Shown one piece after another: positions 16,106 through 25,878 of a stretch of DNA of 64,000 nt. Under the pieces are notes generated by a model. It saw only the letters and a list, made by a program, of their open reading frames with translations, searched no databases and was not told the DNA's origin. The stretch's first letter is position 1; each line of letters begins with the position of its first letter. A program made the position numbers and the translations under genes. Origin of the DNA: Halobacillus litoralis (GTDB taxonomy: Bacteria > Bacillota > Bacilli > Bacillales > Halobacillaceae); assembly GCF_009856415.1 (NCBI RefSeq), contig NZ_WMEZ01000001.1:558001-622000 (forward strand), read 5' to 3'.

Positions 16106-17416
16106 ATGAGAAAATCAGTAATTGCTATTGTAGGACGGCCGAATGTTGGGAAATCAACGATATTCAACCGACTGGTCGGAGAAAGAATCTCTATTGTAGA
16201 AGATACGCCCGGTGTCACGAGAGACCGGATTTATGCAGAAGCCGAGTGGTTGACCACACGATTCAATGTCATCGATACCGGTGGAATTGAACTTGGGGAC
16301 GAGCCGTTGCTCGTGCAAATGAGAGCCCAGGCTCAAGTAGCTATTGATGAAGCGGATGTCATCGTTTTTATGGTGAACGGCCGTGATGGAATTACAGGGG
16401 CTGACGAAGAAGTCGCCAAACTTCTATTTAAATCAAATAAACCGGTCGTTCTTGCAGTGAACAAGGTAGATAATCCTGAAATGAGAGAAAACATTTATGA
16501 ATTTTACTCTCTCGGTTTTGGCGAACCTTTCCCGATCTCGGGGACACACGGACTGGGACTTGGAGACATGCTTGATGAAGTTGTGAAGCATTTCCCTGAA
16601 AAAATACAGGAAGAGATTGATGATGATACCATTCGTTTCAGCTTAATCGGCCGACCGAATGTAGGGAAATCATCGCTCGTAAACAGTCTCCTTGGTCAGG
16701 AACGCGTCATTGTCAGTGATATCGCAGGTACGACAAGGGATGCCATAGATTCTCCTTTCACGAAAGACGATCGGGATTATGTGATCATTGATACAGCTGG
16801 AATGAGAAAACGAGGCAAAGTTTATGAGACGACTGAAAAGTACAGCATCATGAGAGCACTGAAGGCAATTGAACGCTCAGATGTAGTCCTGACACTAATT
16901 GATGCAGATGCAGGCATTCAAGAACAAGATAAAAAGATTGCGGGCTATGCCCATGAAGCTGGAAAAGCTGTCATTATCGTTGTCAACAAATGGGATACCA
17001 TAGAAACAGAAGAAAAAACAATGAAAGAGTTTGAAGATAAGGTCCGGGATCAATTCCGCTTCCTTGATTATGCTCCCATTGTCTTTCTATCTGCCAAAAC
17101 GAAAAAAAGGATCCACACGTTGATTCCTAAAGTTCTGGAAGCAAGTGAGAATCATGCAAAGCGTGTGCAGACGAATCTTCTTAATGAAGTCATCATGGAC
17201 GCCCTTGCTATGAATCCTTCTCCATCCATCAAGGGGCAGAAGCTGAAGATCTTTTATGCCACTCAAGTTTCTGTGAAGCCGCCAAGTTTTGTTGTATTCG
17301 TCAATGAACCTGAATTGATGCACTTCACCTATGAGCGATTTTTAGAAAATAGAATTCGTGAAGCCTTCGGTTTTGAAGGAACGCCAATCAAGATTTTTGC
17401 GAGAAGACGTAGCTGA
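16106..17416 (+). CDS. der: Ribosome biogenesis GTPase Der (EngA)
   Basis: Essential double GTPase for 50S assembly. Both G domains are complete: first [22 protein letters not shown]; second [26 protein letters not shown]-like C-terminal domain follows (about 350-436). The 436-residue length is typical. A GGATGATCCTTTC stretch precedes the ATG. The 177-base gap upstream shows no gene. Confidence 0.96.
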   Translation: MRKSVIAIVGRPNVGKSTIFNRLVGERISIVEDTPGVTRDRIYAEAEWLTTRFNVIDTGGIELGDEPLLVQMRAQAQVAIDEADVIVFMVNGRDGITGADEEVAKLLFKSNKPVVLAVNKVDNPEMRENIYEFYSLGFGEPFPISGTHGLGLGDMLDEVVKHFPEKIQEEIDDDTIRFSLIGRPNVGKSSLVNSLLGQERVIVSDIAGTTRDAIDSPFTKDDRDYVIIDTAGMRKRGKVYETTEKYSIMRALKAIERSDVVLTLIDADAGIQEQDKKIAGYAHEAGKAVIIVVNKWDTIETEEKTMKEFEDKVRDQFRFLDYAPIVFLSAKTKKRIHTLIPKVLEASENHAKRVQTNLLNEVIMDALAMNPSPSIKGQKLKIFYATQVSVKPPSFVVFVNEPELMHFTYERFLENRIREAFGFEGTPIKIFARRRS

Positions 17417-17441
17417 TTCATTCAGAAAGGGAGTAGGTAGA

Positions 17442-18482
17442 ATGGAGAAAGTAGCTGTACTTGGTGCGGGGAGCTGGGGCACAGCTCTTGCCCTCGTTCT
17501 TGCTGATAATGGGCATGAGGTTCATCTCTGGACACATAGGGAGAGCCTTGCTGAAAAAATCAACCAAACGCATCGGAATGAAAAATACTTGAAAGATATT
17601 GATCTGCCTCACTCGATTACCGCAAGCCATGATCTGGGAGCCACTGTTGAGAATGCCAAACATGTCATCTTAGTCGTTCCTACGAAGGCTATGCGAGAAG
17701 TCTGTGGGCAGTTAAAGCAAGTCCTTACCGAGAAAGTGATCATTACTCACGCTTCAAAGGGGATAGAGCCTGGTACTTATAAGCGTGTTTCGGAAGTGAT
17801 TTCCGAAGAGATCCCTAAAGAAAAGTATGAAGATATCGTAGTTCTCTCCGGTCCTAGTCATGCGGAAGAAGTGAGTCTCAGGCAGCCAACAACCGTAACC
17901 GTTTCTTCAGAGGAACTAGAAGTCGCGGAAAAAGTGCAAGACCTCTTCATTAACCGGCAATTCCGCGTGTACACATCTCCTGATCTTGTGGGTGTGGAAC
18001 TTGGAGGCGCATTGAAAAATATAATTGCCCTTGGTGCTGGTATTTCTGATGGCCTTGGTTACGGAGATAATGCTAAAGCAGCTTTGATTACAAGAGGACT
18101 TGCAGAGATCGCCCGTCTTGGAACTTCCATGGGAGCGAACCCGCTCACCTTCTCCGGCTTGACAGGAATTGGAGACCTTATCGTAACTTGTACGAGCTCC
18201 CACAGCCGAAATTGGAGGGCTGGGAATAAGCTTGGACAAGGATACCCATTGGACGAGGTTTTGGATCAAATGGGAATGGTCGTTGAAGGAGTTAGGACGA
18301 CAAAGGCCGCTTTTCAACTTGCACAAGAGCAAGGGGTGGAAATGCCGATCACTTCAGGGATCTACAGGATTCTATTTGAATCGGCTGATCCAAGAGATGT
18401 CGTCGATGAATTGATGACAAGGATTCGTCGTCATGAAATGGAGGATTTGACAAATATTCTTGATGAAAAAATGAATGACTGA
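17442..18482 (+). CDS. gpsA: NAD(P)H-dependent glycerol-3-phosphate dehydrogenase
   Basis: Makes sn-glycerol 3-phosphate from dihydroxyacetone phosphate for phospholipids. N-terminal [19 protein letters not shown] binds the nucleotide; GPSHAEEV and [30 protein letters not shown] carry the active-site lysine region. 346 residues. The ATG at 17442 follows AAAGGGAG; the frame is open upstream into der but the family begins at this methionine. The 25-base gap to der suggests one operon, as in B. subtilis. Confidence 0.95.
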   Translation: MEKVAVLGAGSWGTALALVLADNGHEVHLWTHRESLAEKINQTHRNEKYLKDIDLPHSITASHDLGATVENAKHVILVVPTKAMREVCGQLKQVLTEKVIITHASKGIEPGTYKRVSEVISEEIPKEKYEDIVVLSGPSHAEEVSLRQPTTVTVSSEELEVAEKVQDLFINRQFRVYTSPDLVGVELGGALKNIIALGAGISDGLGYGDNAKAALITRGLAEIARLGTSMGANPLTFSGLTGIGDLIVTCTSSHSRNWRAGNKLGQGYPLDEVLDQMGMVVEGVRTTKAAFQLAQEQGVEMPITSGIYRILFESADPRDVVDELMTRIRRHEMEDLTNILDEKMND

Positions 18483-18509
18483 CACATATCGACTCCCGTG
18501 CATATACTA
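18482..18509 (+). promoter_or_regulatory. Putative sigma-K promoter of spoVIF
   Basis: CATATACTA (18501-18509) fits the sigma-K -10 pattern CATAnnnTA exactly, with ACAC 16-17 bases upstream as the short -35. It begins at the gpsA stop and lies 35 bases before spoVIF, a mother-cell late gene in B. subtilis. Confidence 0.5.
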
Positions 18510-18543
18510 CACAGAACCTAACGCACGAGGAGGTCAATTGTTC

Positions 18544-18801
18544 ATGAATGATTTTCAAAAGAATATTTTTGATCATCTGAAGAAAAAGGCAAACATCGAC
18601 CCAGAAGATGTCTTCAAAGTGGCGAATTCTGTACAGAATGCTGATTTCAGTGATGAAAAGACGGTCAGACGTCTTGTTCGCCAGCTCGCAAAGGTTGCTA
18701 ATAAGAATGTGTCAAAATCGAAGGAAGATAAAATCGTTGAAGCAATCACGAAACAAAACATGCCTTTGGATATGAATACCTTAGGCAAGTTTTTAAAATG
18801 A
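18544..18801 (+). CDS. spoVIF: Stage VI sporulation protein F
   Basis: Small (85-residue) helical protein needed for late spore-coat gene control in B. subtilis (SpoVIF/YjcC). The segments DVFKVANSVQNADFSDEKTVRRLV and LAKVANKNVSKSKEDKIVEAI align with the family. The ATG at 18544 after AGGAGG is preferred to an in-frame ATG inside gpsA. B. subtilis keeps this gene elsewhere (yjcC), so the location beside gpsA is a difference. It has its own sigma-K-like promoter. Confidence 0.85.
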   Translation: MNDFQKNIFDHLKKKANIDPEDVFKVANSVQNADFSDEKTVRRLVRQLAKVANKNVSKSKEDKIVEAITKQNMPLDMNTLGKFLK

Positions 18802-18903
18802 TTACGAACCAATAGGCGCCTGAGGAGGCGGTCCTTCATTCGTATGCATAAGATATTACGCAGCAATCATTACGCATGAGCTGGTCAGGGGATTGTTTAG
18901 TCA

Positions 18904-18937
18904 ACCGGGGCAAACCGTTTGCCCCGGATTTTTTTGT
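18904..18937 (+). terminator. Terminator downstream of spoVIF
   Basis: CCGGGGCAAAC / GTTTGCCCCGG hairpin with a seven-T run. It lies about 100 bases after the spoVIF stop. Confidence 0.9.
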
Positions 18938-18995
18938 GCTTTTTTTCCAATTGAATGTCCCCATAAATCTCAATGTTCATTTCATATAGGCACCC

Positions 18996-19189
18996 CTTTG
19001 TGTAAGATTCCGTTTAAAGATAACCGGGGCTCGTTTGCTGTATTGGGAGGTAGGGGTGGTTGGGAAGCCACTCGTCCAGCTTCATCGCCCGCCCCATGAA
19101 AAGCGGACCTTTTCCCGCAGCCACTAGTCATACAGACATCTCGAAATCAAGTCTTCAACAATCCTGTCATTTGCTTTAATAACTAATCA
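18996..19189 (+). repeat. MITE-like dispersed repeat, copy D
   Basis: Left end TTTGTGTAAGATTCCGTTT is diverged; core GGGGCTCGTTTGCTG...GGGGTGGTTGGGAAGC and CGGACCTTTTCCCGCAGCC follow. The right end is ACATCTCGAAATCAAGTCTT...CAATCCTGTCAT with TTTAATAACTAATCA beyond it, nearly as in copy C2. It occupies the middle of the 530-base gap between spoVIF and the DUF2768 gene. Confidence 0.7.
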
Positions 19190-19291
19190 CCATCTATCAA
19201 TGGTGAACGGAGACATTCTGAAAAAGGCTGTAAGAATGGATTGAAAGACTGATAGACTCTGTTTTCTCATCTGTCCGTTTATGGAGACTTG

Positions 19292-19300
19292 TGGTATAAT
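19292..19300 (+). promoter_or_regulatory. Extended -10 promoter for the DUF2768 gene and yphF
   Basis: TGGTATAAT is a perfect extended -10 element, 36 bases upstream of the GTG start. The -35 region is weak, as usual for this promoter type. Confidence 0.55.
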
Positions 19301-19335
19301 ACCAACAGCAAAGTGTGCTTGAAGGAGGAAGAGCT

Positions 19336-19533
19336 GTGTCAGAATCAATGCTCAAAATGTACATATCCTTCGCAGGGATTATTTCATTGTTCCTGGCTGT
19401 TGGTTTAATTTATGTAAGCAGGTATAAATTAAAGGGTTTTCTATCTATAATGATCGCTGTTTTCGCTTATTTGTTTATGATTTTCGGAGGAATCATCATT
19501 CTTTATATCGTCCTGAGCGGACCGACGGCATAA
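19336..19533 (+). CDS. yphE: DUF2768 small membrane protein (YphE-like)
   Basis: A 65-residue protein with two hydrophobic helices (MYISFAGIISLFLAVGLIYV and FLSIMIAVFAYLFMIFGGIIILYIVL) separated by a basic loop (SRYKLK). Size, topology and position before yphF match B. subtilis YphE. The GTG seven bases after GAAGGAGG is preferred over an in-frame GTG that lies before the ribosome site. Function unknown. Confidence 0.75.
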   Translation: MSESMLKMYISFAGIISLFLAVGLIYVSRYKLKGFLSIMIAVFAYLFMIFGGIIILYIVLSGPTA

Positions 19534-19550
19534 CAGGAGGGAAAAACAAC

Positions 19551-20279
19551 ATGAAACGCTTGGTATTCATATTATTGCCCTTGACGGCATTGTTGCTTAC
19601 CGGATGTTTATATCCACAGAGCAACTTGGCGAAGAATCAGGTGCCGAATGATCAGCAGCTTGAGATGGTTCAGAATGCTGTTGATGAGTATCAGGAGAAG
19701 AAGAGCGGTCTCCTGCCTATTAAAACAAAGGACCAGGACACGCCGATCTTTCAAAAATATCCGATTGAATTCAGTAAGTTGAAGGAAATGAATCTTCTGA
19801 GTGATTTACCTGGGACTTCCTTTGAAAACGGAGGCCATTATCAATATGTCATCATCCATCCCGAAACAGATCCGACCGTGAAAGTGCTGGACCTTCGTAC
19901 AACGGAAGAGGTGCGCTCTTTGCAGGTCAAAGTGAAGTTTTACCGTGATAATAACAAATACCCACCCTTCGGTGATTTCGTAGCTCCAGGGGTGTATGAA
20001 CTGGATCATGAGAAAATTGGAATGGACGAGCCGCCAATGGTCAACAGCCCTTACTCTGAACAAAAACTGCCTGTTTTCTTAGATGAACAAGGAAAAGTGT
20101 ATATTGATTACCGTAAAGATCTATACACTTATCTTAGAAATGAAGACCACAGTTACGAGCAAGGGGAAGATATCCGTTACTTACTGACGGATCATACCCC
20201 ATTTGTCCCTGCATATTCGACAACCTATACAGTAGAAAATGGTGAGCCAGTGTTTTCAAATGCTCAGTCATCGACATGA
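19551..20279 (+). CDS. yphF: Lipoprotein YphF
   Basis: Secreted lipoprotein: signal peptide with lipobox LLTGC (Cys19). The 242-residue chain has no recognised catalytic motif. Identified as YphF by the lipobox, size and place between yphE and spoIVA. It follows the DUF2768 gene by 17 bases with a good AGGAGGG site, so both share the promoter at 19292. In B. subtilis its function is not known. Confidence 0.75.
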   Translation: MKRLVFILLPLTALLLTGCLYPQSNLAKNQVPNDQQLEMVQNAVDEYQEKKSGLLPIKTKDQDTPIFQKYPIEFSKLKEMNLLSDLPGTSFENGGHYQYVIIHPETDPTVKVLDLRTTEEVRSLQVKVKFYRDNNKYPPFGDFVAPGVYELDHEKIGMDEPPMVNSPYSEQKLPVFLDEQGKVYIDYRKDLYTYLRNEDHSYEQGEDIRYLLTDHTPFVPAYSTTYTVENGEPVFSNAQSST

Positions 20280-20283
20280 TTGT

Positions 20284-20316
20284 GAACCGTTCCTGCATAG
20301 AGGAACGGTTTTTTTC
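20284..20316 (+). terminator. Terminator after yphF
   Basis: GAACCGTTCCT / AGGAACGGTT hairpin followed by TTTTTTC. Confidence 0.88.
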
Positions 20317-20443
20317 ATAGATTTTAAGTGAGCATAAACTAAACTTGAGCATATCCTTCCTATCCAGCGTTTCTCTTCTCCTGTTTATGCGAATCATCTA
20401 TGATTGTTCGTCCAGGATGAGTTTCCGTACTTATAATTTCTTG

Positions 20444-20472
20444 CATATTTCACTAGGACAACGTCATAGAAT
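20444..20472 (+). promoter_or_regulatory. Putative sigma-E promoter of spoIVA
   Basis: CATATT (20444-20449), 15 bases, CATAGAAT (20465-20472). This matches the sigma-E mother-cell consensus (CATATT, 14-15, CATACAAT) with one change in the -10. It lies 52 bases before spoIVA, a classic sigma-E gene. Confidence 0.6.
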
Positions 20473-20523
20473 TAGATTGTCTAGGCTTGTATGAAGGTGA
20501 AATTTTATTTGGGAGGGGATCCT

Positions 20524-22002
20524 TTGGAAAAGGTTGATATCTTCAGTGATATTTCCAAACGGACAAATGGAGATATTTATTTAGGAGTCGTCGGGGCTGT
20601 TCGTACAGGAAAATCAACATTCATAAAAAAATTCATGGAGCTCGTTGTTTTACCCAATATGGAGGAAGAATCGGAGCGTGAGCGTGCATTAGATGAATTG
20701 CCTCAAAGCGCAGCTGGGAAGACGATTATGACAACAGAACCTAAGTTTGTCCCTAATACGGCGGCAAACATCAATATTGATGATCACCTTGACATCCGCG
20801 TCCGCATGGTCGATTGTGTCGGTTATGCCGTGAATGGAGCGGTCGGGTATGAAGATGAGCACGGACCAAGAATGATTCATACACCTTGGTATGAAGAGGC
20901 GATCCCTTTTCATGAAGCAGCGGAAATCGGTACGCAGAAAGTAATCCAGGAGCATTCGACCATTGGGATCGTCGTGACTACAGACGGGACCATCGGTGAA
21001 ATCGCACGGGCAGATTACGTGGAAGCCGAAGAGAAAATCGTAGAAGAGTTGAGGGAAGTCGGAAAACCTTTCATCATGATTGTAAACTCCGCACAGCCTC
21101 ACCATCCGAATACGGAAAAATTGAGGGCGAACCTGTCCGAAAAATACGATATCCCCGTCCTCGCATTATCCGTAGAAAGCATGCGGGAGAACGATGTGCA
21201 AAGTGTTCTGCGTGAAGCATTATTCGAATTCCCAGTGCTTGAAGTGAATGTGAATTTACCAAGCTGGGTGATGGTTCTTGATTCCCGCCACTGGTTGAGG
21301 AACAACCTTCAATCGGCGATTGAAGATACGGTCAAGGATATCAAGCGATTACGGGATGTGGATACGGTCGTAGGAAACTTCGATCAATACGAGTACATTA
21401 CAGGTGCTCATATATCAGGGATGGACCTCGGGGAAGGGATTGCTGAAATCGATCTTCAAGCGCCGGAACATTTGTATGATCATGTATTAAAGGAAATTGT
21501 CGGAGAGGAAATCCGAGGAAAAGATCATTTGCTTGAGATCATGCAGGATTTCTCACATGCGAAGAGAGAATATGACCAAGTGGCGGATGCCTTACAGATG
21601 GTCAAACAAACGGGGTATGGAATCGCTGCACCGACTTTAGAAGATATGACGCTTGATGAACCTGAAATCATCAGACAAGGCTCGAGGTTCGGTGTAAGGC
21701 TGAAAGCTGTCGCACCGTCGATCCATATGGTTAAAGTGGATGTCCAATCAGAGTTTTCACCGATCATCGGGACAGAAAAACAAAGCGAAGAGCTCGTGAG
21801 GTATCTCATGCAGGACTTTGAGGAAGATCCACTATCCATTTGGAATTCAGATATCTTTGGCAGATCTTTGAGTTCGATCGTCCGTGAAGGCATCCAGGCT
21901 AAACTGGCACTCATGCCGGAAAATGCAAGATACAAATTACAGGAAACGCTCGAGCGTATCATCAACGAGGGATCTGGTGGTATGATCGCAATCATTTTAT
22001 AA
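20524..22002 (+). CDS. spoIVA: Stage IV sporulation protein A (spore coat basement ATPase)
   Basis: Mother-cell ATPase that polymerises around the forespore as the base layer of the coat. It has the P-loop GAVRTGKSTFIKKFMELVVL (about 21-40), DCVGY as Walker B region, and the conserved C-terminal end LERIINEGSGGMIAIIL. With the TTG start (12 bases after GGGAGGGG) it is 492 residues, the same length as B. subtilis SpoIVA, and the N terminus aligns (EKVDIFSDISKRTNGDIYLG). An ATG further upstream is rejected because it precedes the ribosome site. Confidence 0.95.
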   Translation: MEKVDIFSDISKRTNGDIYLGVVGAVRTGKSTFIKKFMELVVLPNMEEESERERALDELPQSAAGKTIMTTEPKFVPNTAANINIDDHLDIRVRMVDCVGYAVNGAVGYEDEHGPRMIHTPWYEEAIPFHEAAEIGTQKVIQEHSTIGIVVTTDGTIGEIARADYVEAEEKIVEELREVGKPFIMIVNSAQPHHPNTEKLRANLSEKYDIPVLALSVESMRENDVQSVLREALFEFPVLEVNVNLPSWVMVLDSRHWLRNNLQSAIEDTVKDIKRLRDVDTVVGNFDQYEYITGAHISGMDLGEGIAEIDLQAPEHLYDHVLKEIVGEEIRGKDHLLEIMQDFSHAKREYDQVADALQMVKQTGYGIAAPTLEDMTLDEPEIIRQGSRFGVRLKAVAPSIHMVKVDVQSEFSPIIGTEKQSEELVRYLMQDFEEDPLSIWNSDIFGRSLSSIVREGIQAKLALMPENARYKLQETLERIINEGSGGMIAIIL

Positions 22003-22030
22003 CGGCTCCGTGTGAGCCGTTTTTAATTTT
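22001..22030 (+). terminator. Terminator after spoIVA
   Basis: AACGGCTC / GAGCCGTT hairpin with TTTAATTTTG tail at the spoIVA stop. Confidence 0.8.
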
Positions 22031-22500
22031 GTTTTTTAAAAGCCGCGTGCTATTTCTTCGGCAAAGAAGCTTGAAAAGAACTGAATGAGTATAAATGTGG
22101 GTTATATTTTTCATCTGAGAAAAAGGGCGTTACCTTCCATTTTTGTGCTCAAAAACACCAGAAATGCTTATTTTTCAATGTTTTTAAGAAAAAAATTATG
22201 AAGTTTAAAGGATTTTTCAAGGTGGATGTCGTAATTACCTATGTGAAGATCAATAAAGTTGTGAAAACCCCGTCATATCAATGTTTTAGATGGTTTACCA
22301 CTGGAAGAAGATTATGGCAGGTTACACCAGAAATGAAGCGTAATTCAGCTCGGAAGTCGCGTTGTTACGCGTTTTTAACACGATTGTCTATTGAATTTCG
22401 CTTTAAACTCGTTTATTATAAGGCTTGTCATCAAAAGATGGCACCTAAATAAACATTTGAAGTGGATGAAACCACTTGAATGAGTTAAACCTTCTTGGGA
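22031..22500. other. Long non-coding leader region of hup
   Basis: A 470-base A+T-rich stretch with no credible gene. Near its end AAGTGG / CCACTT (22458-22476) can pair. A weak TTGTCA-like -35 lies at 22425. It probably holds the promoter region of the abundant HU gene, but I cannot place a convincing promoter. Confidence 0.4.
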
Positions 22501-22513
22501 GGAGGTGAATGGC

Positions 22514-22786
22514 ATGAATAAAACAGATCTAATCAACGCTGTATCTGAAAAAGCTGATCTTTCTAAGAAAGATGCTACACAAGCTGTGGATTCTGTATTC
22601 GAATCTATCATGGATTCACTTAAAGACGGTGATAAAGTCCAATTAATTGGATTCGGTAACTTCGAAGTACGTGAGCGCGCGGCACGTAAAGGCCGTAACC
22701 CACAAACTGGAGAAGAAATCGAAATCTCCGCAAGCAAAGTACCAGCTTTCAAACCTGGTAAAGCCCTTAAAGATGCGGTAAAATAA
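22514..22786 (+). CDS. hup: HU family DNA-binding protein
   Basis: Histone-like dimeric DNA-bending protein, 90 residues, typical of HBsu. The beta-arm sequence [19 protein letters not shown] and [12 protein letters not shown] are intact. AGGAGGTGAATGGC precedes the ATG; an in-frame GTG three codons earlier overlaps the ribosome site and is rejected. Position between spoIVA and mtrB as in B. subtilis, except that mtrA (folE) is missing downstream. Confidence 0.97.
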   Translation: MNKTDLINAVSEKADLSKKDATQAVDSVFESIMDSLKDGDKVQLIGFGNFEVRERAARKGRNPQTGEEIEISASKVPAFKPGKALKDAVK

Positions 22787-22804
22787 TAGCTACATAGGGC
22801 TTCG

Positions 22805-22838
22805 AAAAAGGGTGCATGTGCACCCTTTTTCTTTTTAT
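22805..22838 (+). terminator. Terminator after hup
   Basis: AAAAAGGGTGCA / TGCACCCTTTTT palindrome with CTTTTTATTT tail. Confidence 0.92.
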
Positions 22839-22913
22839 TTTTATTAAAAAACTGCAATGAGGTCATAATGATGATGAGGCCTTTGATTTGAAGTGTTAAA
22901 CAAGGTGGATGTT

Positions 22914-22943
22914 TTGACAAAAGTCCCCTTTGTAAGAGATAGT
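22914..22943 (+). promoter_or_regulatory. Putative sigma-A promoter of mtrB
   Basis: Perfect TTGACA (22914-22919), 18-base spacer, GATAGT (22938-22943). It lies 27 bases before the mtrB start. Confidence 0.4.
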
Positions 22944-22969
22944 AATGATACTAGAAGGAGGCGATCCTT

Positions 22970-23194
22970 ATGACTACATCCAATAATGATTTCTTCGTCA
23001 TAAAAGCCCTTGAAGATGGCGTGAATGTCATCGGTTTGACCCGCGGTACGGATACGCGTTTCCACCACTCCGAAAAGCTTGACAGTGGGGAAGTAATGAT
23101 CGCTCAATTTACCGAGCATACTTCTGCTGTGAAAGTACGTGGAAAAGCTGTGATTCAAACAAGCCATGGGGAAATGACGAATGATGCAGAGTGA
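22970..23194 (+). CDS. mtrB: Trp RNA-binding attenuation protein TRAP (MtrB)
   Basis: Forms an 11-subunit ring that, when loaded with tryptophan, binds GAG/UAG repeats in trp leader RNAs and causes attenuation. The 74-residue sequence is highly conserved: [20 protein letters not shown] and [16 protein letters not shown]-contacting residues correspond to Lys36, Lys55 and Arg57. The gene normally follows mtrA (GTP cyclohydrolase I); here mtrA is absent. The trp operon it would control is also missing from the aromatic cluster 7 kb downstream. Confidence 0.95.
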   Translation: MTTSNNDFFVIKALEDGVNVIGLTRGTDTRFHHSEKLDSGEVMIAQFTEHTSAVKVRGKAVIQTSHGEMTNDAE

Positions 23195-23285
23195 CCATTC
23201 GCTCTGCGAACGTATACATAGTAAACAGTAAAAGGTCAAATATGCTATAATGGGAATGGTTTAATAGTGTTCAGGAAGGGACAAG

Positions 23286-24089
23286 GTGATCAAGTTGAAT
23301 TCTTCAGATAATGACATCAAACAACTCAAACGAAAAATTGCATCGAAAGTTCGCCACCCTTATTTGGTACGTTTTATCCCTGAGCCGACAATAGATGAAG
23401 ACAAGCTTGTGATCCTTTCTTCGATCATGGATCACACGAATTTGACGGAAGTAAAAAAAGAGCAGTATATCATTACAACGATGCTTGTTCAGATTGCTCT
23501 TGATACACATGACCTCGTTACCTTATCAGATGAAGACGATGATCGCGACATCGTTCGCAGCCGACAATTGACGGTACTTGCCGGCGATTATTATAGCGGC
23601 CTCTATTATTATCTGCTCTCCCAACTTGACGATATTCCTATGATTCATACGCTTGCGGGCGCAATCAAGGAAATCAACGAATTGAAGATGGAACTTTATT
23701 ATAAAGATGTGGAGTCCTTCCAAGAATTTTTAGAAGGGTTGAAAAAAATCGAGTCGCTTCTCATTCAAAGGGTTGCTTCGTATGTCCAGAAGACAGCCAT
23801 TAATGATATGGCGGGTGAATGGTTATTAGCTAAAAAATTGCTGGAAGAAAAGCGCAGCTATCAGGAAGGGAATTTTTCCCCGCTCATCGATGCGCTTATC
23901 AAGCGGCCGGCATTGCTTGGAAACAGTGGTCAAGTTTTGGTGAACATTGAACAAATGCTACAAAGCCATATGCATCGTTTAGAAGCTACAATCACCCAGC
24001 TTCCCGTCCATTTCAACTGGCTGAAATCTTACATGAACGCGGCCATTCATCATCAATTCAACCATAGACAGATAGCGGAAGAAGGGTGA
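23286..24089 (+). CDS. hepS: Heptaprenyl diphosphate synthase component I
   Basis: Small regulatory subunit of the heterodimeric heptaprenyl diphosphate synthase, which makes the C35 side chain of menaquinone-7. It is helical, with no DDxxD motif, as expected for this subunit. Identification rests on hepS-like size (267 residues), features such as [21 protein letters not shown], and the conserved hepS-menG-hepT order. GTG start five bases after AGGAAGGG. The stop lies two bases before the menG start. Confidence 0.85.
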   Translation: MIKLNSSDNDIKQLKRKIASKVRHPYLVRFIPEPTIDEDKLVILSSIMDHTNLTEVKKEQYIITTMLVQIALDTHDLVTLSDEDDDRDIVRSRQLTVLAGDYYSGLYYYLLSQLDDIPMIHTLAGAIKEINELKMELYYKDVESFQEFLEGLKKIESLLIQRVASYVQKTAINDMAGEWLLAKKLLEEKRSYQEGNFSPLIDALIKRPALLGNSGQVLVNIEQMLQSHMHRLEATITQLPVHFNWLKSYMNAAIHHQFNHRQIAEEG

Positions 24090-24091
24090 AC

Positions 24092-24799
24092 ATGGAACCA
24101 CAATCAAAAGAAGAACGAGTACATCACGTATTTGAAAAAATTTATGAACGATACGACAGCATGAATTCAATTATTTCCTTTCAGCAGCACCGGTTATGGC
24201 GTAATGATGTTATGAAACGAATGAATGTTAAAAAGGGTGACCATGCGCTTGATGTGTGCTGTGGTACGGGTGACTGGACGATGGCATTAGCAAAGGAAGT
24301 CGGTACTGAGGGAAAAGTCATCGGCCTTGACTTCAGTGAAAACATGTTATCGGTCGGAATTAAGAAAAAGCTTGATGGTAGAGTCAAACAAGTCGAATTC
24401 CAGCATGGAAATGCCATGAACTTGCCTTATGAAGATCACCAGTTCGACTTTGTCACGATTGGCTTCGGATTACGAAATGTACCGGATTATCGACAAGTAT
24501 TAAAAGAAATGTACCGTGTTGTAAAGCCTGGAGGTAAAGTGGTCTGTTTGGAAACATCACAACCGACCAATCCAGTCTTCAAAAAGCTCTATTATTTCTA
24601 TTTCGGTAAAATCATGCCTGTATTCGGTAAGCTTTTCGCCAAAAGTTATCAGGAATACAGCTGGCTTCATGAATCAGCCAAAGATTTTCCTGGTAAAAAG
24701 GAATTGAAAACCATGTTTGAAGAAGTAGGGTTCAAAAATGTAACTGTAAAATCCTATACGGGCGGCGTTGCAGCCATGCATATGGGGGAAAAGCAATAA
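24092..24799 (+). CDS. menG: Demethylmenaquinone methyltransferase
   Basis: SAM-dependent C-methyltransferase for the last step of menaquinone synthesis. Motif I is [16 protein letters not shown] (about 51-66), then [12 protein letters not shown] and the UbiE/MenG signatures FGLRNVPDY and [14 protein letters not shown], and [17 protein letters not shown]. The ATG at 24092 matches the Bacillus N terminus; a GTG two codons earlier is possible. Confidence 0.94.
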   Translation: MEPQSKEERVHHVFEKIYERYDSMNSIISFQQHRLWRNDVMKRMNVKKGDHALDVCCGTGDWTMALAKEVGTEGKVIGLDFSENMLSVGIKKKLDGRVKQVEFQHGNAMNLPYEDHQFDFVTIGFGLRNVPDYRQVLKEMYRVVKPGGKVVCLETSQPTNPVFKKLYYFYFGKIMPVFGKLFAKSYQEYSWLHESAKDFPGKKELKTMFEEVGFKNVTVKSYTGGVAAMHMGEKQ

Positions 24800-24815
24800 C
24801 TAAGGATGAAATGCC

Positions 24816-25787
24816 ATGAAACTAGCAATGATTTACTCTTTTCTTAAAAATGATTTAGCAGTGATCGAAGAGGCTGTAAACGACACGATTAAATCGGACA
24901 ATCCAGTACTCAGGGAAGCATCCAGCCAATTGTTGCAAGCAGGAGGGAAGCGCATCCGTCCTGTCTTTGTCTTGCTAGGCGGTAAATTCGGGGATTATGA
25001 TATCGAACGAATGAAAGCCGTCGCCGTCTCTTTGGAACTTATACATACCGCATCACTTGTCCATGATGATGTCATCGATGAAGCTGAGCTGAGGCGAGGG
25101 GCACCTACGATCAAATCAAGATGGGATAATCGGATAGCTATGTACACAGGAGACTATATATTTGCGAGGTCACTAGAGAATTTATCCGTGCTTGAAAACC
25201 CACGTGCTCATCAAATTCTTGCCGGCACGATGGTTGAATTATGCTTAGGGGAAATTGAACAGATTCGGGATAAATATAATATCGAACAAAACCTACGCAC
25301 TTATCTTAGACGGATCAAAAGGAAAACCGCCTTGCTCATCGCTGCCAGCTGCAGGCTCGGTGCTATAGCTGCAAATGCAGATCCTGCCCATGAGCGTGCC
25401 CTTTATCAGTATGGGTACTATGTCGGCATGTCTTATCAAATCATCGATGATGTACTGGATTTTACAGCATCTGAGAAGGAATTAGGGAAACCCGCAGGCA
25501 GTGATCTTCTACAAGGGAACATTACTCTACCTGTACTTTTTTCTATGGAAGAGAAAGAGTTCAAGAAGGAATTGGATGTTGTTTTCCAAAAGAAAGAGGA
25601 GCTGACACCTGATCAACTTCAGCACTTGATCAAGAAAGTACAGTCTAATGGTTCGATTGAACGATCATTAGAACTGAGCGATCGCTATTTGAAAAAAGCT
25701 TATCAATCCTTGAACAAGCTACCGGCGAACCGTGCAAAACAGACCTTGAAAGGGATTGCAAAGTATATTGGTAAAAGAAGGGCATAA
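24816..25787 (+). CDS. hepT: Heptaprenyl diphosphate synthase component II
   Basis: Catalytic polyprenyl synthase subunit. The first Asp-rich motif is HDDVIDEAELRRG, the second DDVLDFTASEKELGKP; GGKRIRPVFVLLGG binds the IPP diphosphate. At 323 residues it has normal family length. It follows menG by 16 bases, completing a menaquinone side-chain operon fed by fni upstream. Confidence 0.94.
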   Translation: MKLAMIYSFLKNDLAVIEEAVNDTIKSDNPVLREASSQLLQAGGKRIRPVFVLLGGKFGDYDIERMKAVAVSLELIHTASLVHDDVIDEAELRRGAPTIKSRWDNRIAMYTGDYIFARSLENLSVLENPRAHQILAGTMVELCLGEIEQIRDKYNIEQNLRTYLRRIKRKTALLIAASCRLGAIAANADPAHERALYQYGYYVGMSYQIIDDVLDFTASEKELGKPAGSDLLQGNITLPVLFSMEEKEFKKELDVVFQKKEELTPDQLQHLIKKVQSNGSIERSLELSDRYLKKAYQSLNKLPANRAKQTLKGIAKYIGKRRA

Positions 25788-25878
25788 ATCTATTGCCTTT
25801 CTTGCCTTTGTTTGATAGACTTTTTTATGGCACTTATTAAAAGCGCTTTCACACTATACATAAGATGAGGTGTTTGTC

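Noticed and set aside
22198-22452. 84-codon open frame upstream of hup
   Set aside because: No good ribosome site, odd composition rich in Lys, Arg and aromatic residues without family resemblance; more likely leader DNA.
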